DNA of 8,747 nucleotides from Candidatus Bathyarchaeota archaeon (GTDB taxonomy: Archaea; Thermoproteota; Bathyarchaeia; Bathyarchaeales; Bathycorpusculaceae). The position numbers and the translations under genes are program-made. This document shows, piece by piece, positions 1-5,788 of the stretch. Within the stretch, counting starts at the first letter, position 1. Each line of letters starts with the position of its first letter. A model generated the notes under the pieces. It searched no databases and was not told the DNA's origin. It saw nothing but the letters and a program-made list of their open reading frames with translations. The stretch covers positions 1 to 8,747 of the forward strand of contig DAOVFL010000031.1 in NCBI GenBank assembly GCA_030672945.1, read 5' to 3'.

Positions 1-80
1 AAGGTTAAACTGATTTCAAAGGATTATCGTATGGGTAAAGCAAAAGTAAAAAATTGTTATAGAAGGAGAATACTTGAGAA

Positions 81-929
81 ATGGAAGAATTACAGGAAAG
101 GCTCATACATTTAAGAGAACAGAGAAATGAGCGAGATCCTAAGGCAAGAGAAATAGCCAAGAAAAGGAACAAGCTTAATGAACAGGTCAAGGATTTACGC
201 ATTGAAATTCGTGAACTAAGATGCGAAAGGGACGAATTAAACAGAAAAGTCAAAGAACTGAAGCAACTGCGCGAAAAGACAAAAACTGAAATTCATAACA
301 AAATCAGGGAAATAAAAGAGCTAGATCAACGAATTAAAGTCTTAGCAGAGAAAAAACCTTTAAGAAACCTTCAAAATCTACAGAAAAAACTACAGGAAAT
401 AGAATGGAAGATTCAAACAACGGTCCTAAGTCTTCAAGAAGAGAAAGAACTTGTTGATCAGGTTAGACAAATTGAAACCAAAGTGAATATTCATAAAAAG
501 CTCGAGACGACGCGTCAAAAAATGTTTGAGTTACAAACTGAATTGAAGGCCATAGAAATCGAAAACCAACGATATCACAAGAAACTGACAGAAACAGCAC
601 AGAGAAGTCAAGAAATCCATGATAAAATGTTGGAGAAAATCAATAAAGCCAGAGAGCTTGAAATAGAAGCAGATAATATACATCAAAACCTTCTAAAGAT
701 AAGACAAGAGCTGAAGCCCATTCGAGAAGAAATAACAAAGATTCTGAATCAAATAAAACTGCAGAGGGAAGAAAAGCGAAAGGAGGAAGAGCAGGAGAAA
801 AAGAAAAACGAAGAAGCCTTGAGGAAAAAAATTAAAAAAAAGGCAAAGGAAAAACTGAAGCGAGGTGAAAAGTTAACATGGGGCGAGTTCCAACTTCTCG
901 CAGAGAAGGGAAAGACAACGCAAGATTAA
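81..929 (+). CDS. archaeal coiled-coil protein (COG1340-like)
   Basis: A 282-residue, highly charged protein that is coiled coil for nearly its whole length (about residues 1-255), with no signal peptide or membrane segment, so probably cytoplasmic. Two less repetitive parts stand out. Residues 107-125 (around IEWKIQTTVLSLQEEKELV) break the heptads and match what I recall of the archaeal COG1340 family, with a resemblance to eukaryotic BFR1 and plant proton-pump-interactor proteins. The tail at 258-277 (KLKRGEKLTWGEFQLLAEKG) follows a very basic KKK-rich stretch. The ATG at 81 is the first possible start after an in-frame stop at 75-77; a GGAG lies at 65-68. It is first in a four-gene run, 40 nt ahead of the DUF373 gene. 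The family has no established function that I know of. Database names such as 'phosphoserine phosphatase' seen for such proteins are not supported here. The family call is from memory of the motifs. Confidence 0.85.
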   Translation: MEELQERLIHLREQRNERDPKAREIAKKRNKLNEQVKDLRIEIRELRCERDELNRKVKELKQLREKTKTEIHNKIREIKELDQRIKVLAEKKPLRNLQNLQKKLQEIEWKIQTTVLSLQEEKELVDQVRQIETKVNIHKKLETTRQKMFELQTELKAIEIENQRYHKKLTETAQRSQEIHDKMLEKINKARELEIEADNIHQNLLKIRQELKPIREEITKILNQIKLQREEKRKEEEQEKKKNEEALRKKIKKKAKEKLKRGEKLTWGEFQLLAEKGKTTQD

Positions 930-952
930 AGTGAGAATATATACCTTATATT

Positions 953-956
953 GGAG
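953..956 (+). promoter_or_regulatory. Shine-Dalgarno site deciding the DUF373 start
   Basis: GGAG at 953-956 lies 13 nt before the ATG at 970. The alternative in-frame GTG at 931 has no purine-rich site in front of it, so the ATG is preferred. The spacing is longer than the usual 5-9 nt, so this is only moderate support. Confidence 0.4.
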
Positions 957-969
957 AAAAGACAGCAAG

Positions 970-2133
970 ATGACGGCAGAAGAGAAAGATCAAAAACGAA
1001 TTCTAATCTTATGCGTAGATAGAGATGGTGATTTAGGGACAAAAGTGGAGATTAAAACTCCTGTTATAGGAAGGGATGGAAATCTTAATGCCGCTGTAGC
1101 CTTAGCTTTACGAGATCCTGAGGAACCAGATGCAAATGCAATGTTCGAGGCTGTACGTGTTTATGACCGTTTGCACAACGAAAGTGAACCAAGCGAAGTT
1201 TTCGAAATAGCAACAATCTGTGGATCCGAATTAGGAGGAGTTGGTGCAGACAGAAAAATTGTTGCTGAACTCGGTGAATTGCTAGTTTCTTTTCCGGCAA
1301 ATGAGGTTATTTTGGTTACGGATGGGTATTCAGACGAGGCTGTTCTGCCACTTATAGAGTCAAGAGTACCTGTCTCATCTGTTAGGAGAATAGTGGTGAA
1401 ACACAGCAAATCGATCGAGGAAACCGTCGCTCTGTTCACGCGATACATGAAATTAGTAATGGAGAATCCACGTTACTCCCGCGTCGTTTTAGGTGTACCT
1501 GGACTACTTTTTCTAATCTTAGGATTCCTCTCAATTTTTAATCTACTTTATTATTATTGGATAGCTTTCATCTTCGTTGTAAGCACTTTCATGCTGGTAA
1601 AAGGATTTGGAGTCGATAAAACAGTCCAAAAATCTTACAGATGGATTAAAGAGTATTCTCCCCCGCCTCTTCCAGTTCAAATTTCAACTTTCTCCATGAT
1701 TGCTGGAATATTATGTGTAATCGTTGGCGCTTATTTAGGAACGACGAAGATTCCAATACCTCCAGATATTTCTGGGTGGCTTAGTAACTTGCCACAGATC
1801 GCTGGATACTTCATTGACGGATCCATAGATCTCCTAATAGTAGGCGTTTGCGTAGTACTGGTGGGAAAAGCTATACGTTCATATTTCGAACGCGACATTA
1901 GGCTACTGCGTAACGCAGTCTTGATAGTTCTGATTGGCTGGTCTAGATGGATTCTTAAGGGGACTTCAGAAGTGCTGATTGTGCGAGGAAGTTACGAAAA
2001 ACTCGTTTTCTCCATAATCATAGGCATTCTAATAGGCATAGCCTCCGTTCTGGTCATTATTGTAATCCATAGATCTACAAGAGGATTTTTCAAGGAGACC
2101 AAAGAACAAATTGAAGAGTTTGGGGAAAATTAG
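970..2133 (+). CDS. DUF373 family membrane protein
   Basis: A 387-residue protein with a cytoplasmic N-terminal half and a membrane C-terminal half. The soluble part (residues 1-170) has the features I associate with DUF373: LCVDRDGDLG at 14-23, PVIGRDGNLNAAVALALRDP at 31-50, DANAMFEAVRVYD at 54-66, ILVTDGYSDEAVLPLIESRV at 114-133 and VRRIVVKHS at 138-146. About six hydrophobic segments follow, near 172-190, 192-212, 238-256, 285-301, 314-329 and 345-366, and a short charged tail ends the protein. An in-frame GTG at 931 would add 13 residues, but these lie outside the family core and lack a ribosome binding site. The family is archaeal and of unknown function. The N-terminal domain looks like a ligand-binding or regulatory Rossmann-like fold, which is my inference. 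Its 3' end overlaps the next gene by 23 nt, suggesting coupled translation. Confidence 0.88.
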   Translation: MTAEEKDQKRILILCVDRDGDLGTKVEIKTPVIGRDGNLNAAVALALRDPEEPDANAMFEAVRVYDRLHNESEPSEVFEIATICGSELGGVGADRKIVAELGELLVSFPANEVILVTDGYSDEAVLPLIESRVPVSSVRRIVVKHSKSIEETVALFTRYMKLVMENPRYSRVVLGVPGLLFLILGFLSIFNLLYYYWIAFIFVVSTFMLVKGFGVDKTVQKSYRWIKEYSPPPLPVQISTFSMIAGILCVIVGAYLGTTKIPIPPDISGWLSNLPQIAGYFIDGSIDLLIVGVCVVLVGKAIRSYFERDIRLLRNAVLIVLIGWSRWILKGTSEVLIVRGSYEKLVFSIIIGILIGIASVLVIIVIHRSTRGFFKETKEQIEEFGEN

Positions 2134-2902
2134 AATTGCAGTTATCGGCGGAACGGGGTTCGATAAATTATTCAGAAAAACTAGAGAATTGCGTTTAGGA
2201 ACTCCATATGGAATAGCACCACCGCTCCATATTGGAAAGATAGGTGGCAAAAGAGTGGTCTTTCTGCCGCGACATGGATCGAGTCATTCTGTTCCTCCAC
2301 ATAAGATAAATTATAGGGCAAACATTTACGCGTTACACGAAATTGGTGTGGAGAGAGTATTAGCCACTAATGCTGTAGGTGCGATAAATACTAACTTTAA
2401 ACCTGGTGACATTGTTGTTCCTCATGATTTCGTTGATTTCACAAAATCTCGTTTAACCACCTTTTACAATGAAGCTCCTGTAACCCATATTGATGTTTCT
2501 CAGCCTTACTGTCCAGAAATCCGCAAACTGCTAATCAAAACGGCTGAAGAATACGGATTTCATGCTTGGAATAAAGCCGTGCTTGTCTGCACCGAAGGAC
2601 CTCGTTTCGAAACTCCTGCAGAGATCAAAATGTTTAAACGTTTGGGCTGTGATGTTGTCGGAATGACAGGTATTCCTGAAGCAGTGCTTTCGAGGGAGCT
2701 TGAAATGTGTTATGCATCTGTCTGTTACGTTTCAAACATGGCAGCTGGAGTGCAAAGGCGGTTAACAGCCCTTGATGTTTCTAAAGTTACAAAAGTTTTT
2801 CATTCTAGAATTGAGCAAATTTTAATTACAACTATTAGATCCCTACCCAGTAGACGGAATTGTCCATGTATGAATACGCTTAGAGATGCGAGGTTCGAGT
2901 GA
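2111..2902 (+). CDS. MTA phosphorylase family, probable 6-oxopurine type
   Basis: A 263-residue purine-nucleoside phosphorylase of the methylthioadenosine phosphorylase family, expected to split a nucleoside with phosphate into a free base and a (methylthio)ribose 1-phosphate. Visible landmarks are the phosphate loop GGTG (13-16), PRHG (53-56), NAVGAIN (87-93), TEGPRFETPAEI (161-172) and GMTGIPE (184-190). True MTA phosphorylases carry a TDYD-type segment whose aspartates bind the 6-amino group. Here the segment reads SNMAAG (208-213), with Asn in its place. This change is known in archaeal and Pseudomonas relatives that act on 6-oxopurines such as methylthioinosine. Near the C-terminus is a CxC motif (251-253, CPC), as in stable archaeal relatives. 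The TTG start at 2111 follows AGGAG at 2093-2097; a second TTG at 2120 is possible. The role is probably salvage of the methylthio-nucleoside left by polyamine synthesis, after deamination. The exact substrate is inferred. Confidence 0.9.
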   Translation: MKSLGKIRIAVIGGTGFDKLFRKTRELRLGTPYGIAPPLHIGKIGGKRVVFLPRHGSSHSVPPHKINYRANIYALHEIGVERVLATNAVGAINTNFKPGDIVVPHDFVDFTKSRLTTFYNEAPVTHIDVSQPYCPEIRKLLIKTAEEYGFHAWNKAVLVCTEGPRFETPAEIKMFKRLGCDVVGMTGIPEAVLSRELEMCYASVCYVSNMAAGVQRRLTALDVSKVTKVFHSRIEQILITTIRSLPSRRNCPCMNTLRDARFE

Positions 2903-2905
2903 TAA

Positions 2906-3688
2906 ATGCTTGAAGGATTCCTCTCTGCTATTGGTGCATATAAATTCTATGAAAAGTGGCTTTGGCATCAAGTTAAGAACGGTGTGAAACTGGAACACAT
3001 AGCAATAATTCTGGATGGAAATCGCAGGTGGGCATCTGAGAAGGCTATTGACCCCTGGTTTGGCCATGAGAAGGGAGCTGAAAAAGTTGAACAGCTTCTT
3101 GACTGGTGTTTGAAAATCGGTGTTAAATCCATAACTCTTTACGCTTTTTCTACAGAAAACTTCATTCGCTCCGGCAAGGAGGTTGAAGAAATCATGCGAA
3201 TTGCGCAAGAGGAATTTCAGAAAATTCTAACAGATGAGCGAATACACAAGAATAAGATTCACGTAAAAGTTATTGGAAGATTAGCCCTGCTGCCAAAGGA
3301 CCTGCAGAATTTCATAATGGATGTTGAAAATGCAACGTGTGATTATAATAAATACTTTTTGAACATTGCGCTGGCCTATGGTGGAAGAGCGGAAATTGTA
3401 GATGCTGCGAAGAAGATTGCAGAAAGGGTGCATGCAGGAGAGTTAGGTCTGAAGGAAATCGATGAACAGCTATTTGAAAAATATTTGTATACGTCGTACA
3501 TGCCAAAACAGGATCCAGACCTAATTATAAGAACTTCTGGGGAGGAGAGATTGAGCGGTTTCTTGTTATGGCAGTCAGCTTATAGTGAACTGTGCTTTTT
3601 GGATGTCTACTGGCCAGATTTCAGGTATATAGACCTTTTACGGGCTGTTAGAACTTTTCAAAGGCGAAAGAGACATTTTGGCAAATAG
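2906..3688 (+). CDS. uppS: cis-prenyltransferase (UPP synthase family)
   Basis: A 260-residue cis-prenyltransferase that adds isopentenyl diphosphate units in Z configuration to an allylic starter. It makes the long polyprenyl diphosphate used as a lipid carrier (dolichyl phosphate in archaea) for N-glycosylation and other surface glycans. The family signatures are all present: HIAIILDGNRRWA (31-43, catalytic Asp37), the Gly/Ala turn GHEKGAEK (53-60), YAFSTENF (79-86), NIALAYGGRAEIVDAA (153-168), DPDLIIRTSGE (203-213) and RLSGFLLWQSAYSELCF (215-231). Length is normal. The N-terminus has an amphipathic stretch of about 28 residues (around YEKWLWHQVKNG) before the core, as in many archaeal homologues, and may touch the membrane. 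The ATG at 2906 lies 3 nt after the upstream stop, with GAGG at 2890-2893, so it is probably cotranscribed with the DUF373 and phosphorylase genes. Product chain length cannot be read from the sequence. Confidence 0.95.
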   Translation: MLEGFLSAIGAYKFYEKWLWHQVKNGVKLEHIAIILDGNRRWASEKAIDPWFGHEKGAEKVEQLLDWCLKIGVKSITLYAFSTENFIRSGKEVEEIMRIAQEEFQKILTDERIHKNKIHVKVIGRLALLPKDLQNFIMDVENATCDYNKYFLNIALAYGGRAEIVDAAKKIAERVHAGELGLKEIDEQLFEKYLYTSYMPKQDPDLIIRTSGEERLSGFLLWQSAYSELCFLDVYWPDFRYIDLLRAVRTFQRRKRHFGK

Positions 3689-3691
3689 TAA

Positions 3692-4933
3692 TTATGCTCT
3701 CTTTTTAGCGCTTACAATTGAGATGATGTCTCTATCTTTAAGTGTATAGTCTTCTCCTACTCTTTTTCTTTCTCTTGCTTCTATTGCGTAGATGAAACTT
3801 TCACCAAGCTCCGTATGAATTATATAGGCAAGTTGGCGTGCCGTTGTTCCATAAGGCACAAGGTAGGCATCTGGAAGAATTCTTCCTTTATGATCTGCTA
3901 AATGCTCCACATCCTCAACAGGATAAACAGTGATCATGCTTAGAAGTTTAAAGAAAGCCGCGTTTATCGCTTCCTGAACACCTGTTGAACCAAATCTAAG
4001 TAGAATTTTCTCCCTCACGGTCTCCAATGCTTTAACTTGGTTTTCATTTAGCTGTTCAGGCTTGCTTATTTTGAAGTTGCAGTCTCCAGGTCTATAATCT
4101 ATTAGTTTTTTCTCTGCAGCTCGCCTTACAGCAAGTTCAGCTTCTGCAGAGCAAGGCACCACAATGTAATTCAGTTTTTGCAGCCTTTCAAGATTTTCTT
4201 CAGCTGCAGGCACATCTATTTTGTTCGCTGCTATTAACATTGGTTTGGAAATTTGTCTGAGCGTGTCCACGAATCTAAGGAAGTCTTCCTCACTCCAAAC
4301 AGTTGGTTTATCCGCGTTTAACCCTGTTCTCCTTATTGACTCAGATATGTGGCTTCTTTTTATTGCTAAGCCACTTAGCCTTTCTTCAAGCATAGAGAAA
4401 AGATCCTCTTTTGATTCTGTCTCCACGGTTCTGGCGATCTTAGGCCAATCTCGTCTAAGAATGTTCGCCATCCACATGGTTATTTCATTTTCCAGAAATT
4501 TAACATCCTCCAATGGGTCGTGTTCACCGGGCTTGCAGATTCTTCCTTCACAGTCAGTTCCACCAGAAGCATCAATAATGTGGATTAAAGCATCCGCCTT
4601 CCTAATTTCATCCAGAAACTGGTTTCCCAAACCTTTTCCTTGCCATGCACCGGGTACAAGGCCTGCACAATCAATCATTTCAACAGGGATAAGTCTTATT
4701 CCGTTAAGGCATAGAGAGTTAACAGGATTATCTTTGACATTGAATTCTTTACATGCACATGGTGTTCGAACATATCCAATTCCTCTGTTTGGTTCTATTG
4801 TTGTGAATGGATGACTTGCAATCTTAGCTGGTATAAGGGTTGTAGCACTGAAGAACGTGGATTTACCAGTATTTGGTTTCCCAACTATCCCTAACAATTT
4901 AGAATGGGATTTTTTAACTCGAGTAATTACCAA
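3692..4933 (-). CDS. Ygr210-type Obg-family GTPase with TGS domain
   Basis: A 413-residue translation-linked P-loop GTPase of the Obg/YchF superfamily. The G motifs are clear: G1 GKPNTGKST (18-26), switch I PFTTIEP (42-48), G3 DCAGLVPGAWQGKGLG (88-103), G4 NKID (237-240) and G5 CSAEAE (261-266). A helical insert (about 150-225) separates G3 from G4, and the C-terminal about 75 residues (VYPVEDVEHL onwards) form a TGS domain. G4 being NKxD rather than the NMxE of YchF places it in the Ygr210 branch of archaea and fungi, where GTP rather than ATP is the expected ligand. It is presumed to act on ribosomes; no precise role is established. The start is a TTG at 4933 with GGAG on the minus strand at 4938-4941; no ATG is available in frame before the TGA at 4961-4963. 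It is a single-gene unit, convergent with uppS with 3 nt between stops. Confidence 0.92.
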   Translation of the reverse strand: MVITRVKKSHSKLLGIVGKPNTGKSTFFSATTLIPAKIASHPFTTIEPNRGIGYVRTPCACKEFNVKDNPVNSLCLNGIRLIPVEMIDCAGLVPGAWQGKGLGNQFLDEIRKADALIHIIDASGGTDCEGRICKPGEHDPLEDVKFLENEITMWMANILRRDWPKIARTVETESKEDLFSMLEERLSGLAIKRSHISESIRRTGLNADKPTVWSEEDFLRFVDTLRQISKPMLIAANKIDVPAAEENLERLQKLNYIVVPCSAEAELAVRRAAEKKLIDYRPGDCNFKISKPEQLNENQVKALETVREKILLRFGSTGVQEAINAAFFKLLSMITVYPVEDVEHLADHKGRILPDAYLVPYGTTARQLAYIIHTELGESFIYAIEARERKRVGEDYTLKDRDIISIVSAKKRA

Positions 4934-4965
4934 GTTGCTCCAAGTTAACTTTAGGCATTTTCACA

Positions 4966-4973
4966 TTTAATAA
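4966..4973 (-). promoter_or_regulatory. possible TATA box for the Ygr210-type GTPase gene
   Basis: Read on the minus strand this is an AT-only stretch (TTATTAAA) about 33-40 nt upstream of the TTG start. It would place transcription start about 10 nt ahead of the gene, just upstream of the GGAG at 4938-4941. This is a weak call because the region is AT-rich in general. Confidence 0.25.
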
Positions 4974-5004
4974 CTTTAATGCCGCGCATGCTTCCTAAGA
5001 ATAT

Positions 5005-5011
5005 AAAAAAA
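5005..5011 (-). terminator. poly-T terminator after the cohesin-like gene
   Basis: Seven consecutive A residues on the + strand read as T7 on the minus strand, 15-21 nt after the stop of the cohesin-like gene and preceded by a C-rich tract (CCCCC). Archaeal RNA polymerase commonly terminates at such T runs without needing a hairpin. Confidence 0.5.
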
Positions 5012-5025
5012 GGGGGAAATCGTGG

Positions 5026-5544
5026 TTATTCGATTACGGTTAATGTTAGGGTGGATTCGCTGATCAGGATTAACTGGTTTTTAGAATCTATTAAGAAGGT
5101 TTTGAAAACTTGTCCAGGTACAATTTCTGGTTCATCATAGGTTTCCGTTAAGTATCCGAAAGTGACAATTGCTAATCTACCGCTTCCACTCTTGCCGGGG
5201 CACTCTCCTCGTAGAGAACCTCCAAGTAATAGAAGGTCTTCAAGACTGTCTGTTGAGTTTACAAACAGGGGGAAATCGTCGCCGACAAAACCTCCGGGGA
5301 TCATTTCAAGAACTTTCAGATGGCTTGAATCGTAGACTATTGCAACCTGCCAAGCATATAAATCGTCAACATCATTTACGTCAAGAGCCATTTTGAAGGT
5401 TCCTATAATTTCAGGTGTTTGAATGTTTTCCTCTAAGGAAGTAGGTGCCAAAAGCGTTGCCAACACATGTCCTGATACTGAAGCGCACAGTGCTAATGCA
5501 ATTAACATCAACAGTTTTTTCATTTTTTTATTATGAAATATCAT
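5026..5544 (-). CDS. small secreted cohesin-like domain protein
   Basis: A 172-residue exported protein made of a signal peptide and one beta-rich domain. Residues 1-29 have Lys-rich ends (KKMKK) and a hydrophobic core (LLMLIALALC), with a plausible cleavage after VLA (27-29). The domain (about 45-172) resembles a cohesin or carbohydrate-binding-type jelly roll: FKMALDVNDVDDLYAWQVAI (50-69), YDSSHLKVLEM (71-81), then GSGRLAIVTFGYL (120-132) and a final strand LTLTV (166-170). I recognise this from the typical 'calculated on average Y/W..YD...L' pattern, not from a search. There is no dockerin, no C-terminal membrane anchor and no sortase-type motif, so the mature protein may be free or held by a partner. 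The ATG at 5544 has GAGGA on the minus strand at 5551-5555; an internal ATG at 5523 is a weaker choice. It has its own terminator and is divergent from the winged-helix gene. Function unknown. Confidence 0.75.
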   Translation of the reverse strand: MIFHNKKMKKLLMLIALALCASVSGHVLATLLAPTSLEENIQTPEIIGTFKMALDVNDVDDLYAWQVAIVYDSSHLKVLEMIPGGFVGDDFPLFVNSTDSLEDLLLLGGSLRGECPGKSGSGRLAIVTFGYLTETYDEPEIVPGQVFKTFLIDSKNQLILISESTLTLTVIE

Positions 5545-5579
5545 GTTGAATCCTCATGATTGAGAGGGTGAGAAAATAG

Positions 5580-5587
5580 AATAAAAA
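5580..5587 (-). promoter_or_regulatory. TATA-like box for the cohesin-like gene
   Basis: On the minus strand this reads TTTTTATT. It lies 36-43 nt upstream of the ATG at 5544, which would put transcription start near 5558 and leave a short leader containing the GAGGA at 5551-5555. Position and composition fit an archaeal promoter; no BRE is obvious. Confidence 0.35.
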
Positions 5588-5602
5588 GGTTGACGTAATA
5601 GA

Positions 5603-5627
5603 AACCAACTTCTAGAGTTAGTTGGTT
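5603..5627. repeat. 8-bp perfect inverted repeat, 9-nt spacer
   Basis: AACCAACT (5603-5610) is mirrored exactly by AGTTGGTT (5620-5627) around a 9-nt spacer. It lies 59-83 nt upstream of the cohesin-like gene start, just outside its TATA-like box. It could be an operator in DNA or a hairpin in RNA; no T run follows, so it is unlikely to be a terminator. Confidence 0.45.
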
Positions 5628-5676
5628 GTTATTGAATTTGATAAGAACTACGAGGAGAACAAGCATTTACATGTGG

Positions 5677-5743
5677 TGCGTAAAGTCAATTCAACAATTA
5701 AAACATGTATCTGAATGAGTGGTTGAAAAGTGTTTTTTACGCA
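5677..5743. repeat. separated 8-bp inverted repeat upstream of the winged-helix gene
   Basis: TGCGTAAA (5677-5684) is matched by TTTACGCA (5736-5743) in inverted orientation, 51 nt apart. Both lie in the divergent intergenic region. The right arm sits directly before the TATA-like box of the winged-helix gene. Possible paired protein-binding sites; chance cannot be excluded. Confidence 0.3.
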
Positions 5744-5747
5744 ATCA

Positions 5748-5755
5748 TTTTTATT
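5748..5755 (+). promoter_or_regulatory. TATA-like box for the winged-helix gene
   Basis: TTTTTATT (in a T-rich stretch) lies 34-41 nt upstream of the ATG at 5789. Transcription would start about 10 nt before the gene, so the mRNA would be leaderless or nearly so. This fits the absence of a ribosome binding site there. Confidence 0.35.
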
Positions 5756-5763
5756 GCATGCTT

Positions 5764-5781
5764 CCCAAGTTAAAATTTGGG
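5764..5781. promoter_or_regulatory. imperfect 18-bp palindrome, candidate operator
   Basis: The sequence from CCCAA (5764-5768) to TTGGG (5777-5781) is a palindrome with 7 of 9 half-site positions matching and an AT-rich centre. It lies between the TATA-like box and the ATG at 5789, over the expected transcription start. That is where an autorepressor would bind. The role is inferred from position only. Confidence 0.35.
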
Positions 5782-5788
5782 ACTATTA

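Noticed and set aside
1..114. A frame open from the window edge to the stop at 112-114, reading a Lys/Arg-rich peptide
   Set aside because: It could be the tail of an upstream gene, but it would overlap the coiled-coil gene by 34 nt, and with only 37 codons there is nothing to identify it. It is unsupported either way.
931..969. GTG at 931 as the start of the DUF373 gene
   Set aside because: It lacks a ribosome binding site and adds 13 residues outside the family core, although it cannot be excluded because it follows the upstream stop by 1 nt.
2843..3208. A 121-codon open frame on the - strand across the phosphorylase/uppS junction
   Set aside because: It is antisense to two well-supported genes, with no motif and an unlikely composition.
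4221..4814. A 197-codon open frame on the + strand inside the GTPase gene
   Set aside because: It is fully antisense to a gene with clear GTPase motifs, has no recognisable domain or ribosome binding site, and looks like a codon-bias shadow.
4916..4958. ATG at 4958 on the minus strand upstream of the GTPase
   Set aside because: It is out of frame and stops after 14 codons. It gives no evidence of a frameshifted GTPase start.
5026..5544. Lipobox reading of the signal peptide (LALC at 17-20)
   Set aside because: The residue before Cys20 is Leu rather than Gly/Ala/Ser, and a normal signal-peptidase site at 27-29 fits better.
4986..5769. GCATGCTTCCyAAG occurs at 4986-4999 and 5756-5769, flanking the cohesin-like gene as a near-perfect 14-bp direct repeat
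   Set aside because: By a rough estimate several 13-of-14 matches are expected by chance in a window this size. There is no transposase or other insertion sign.
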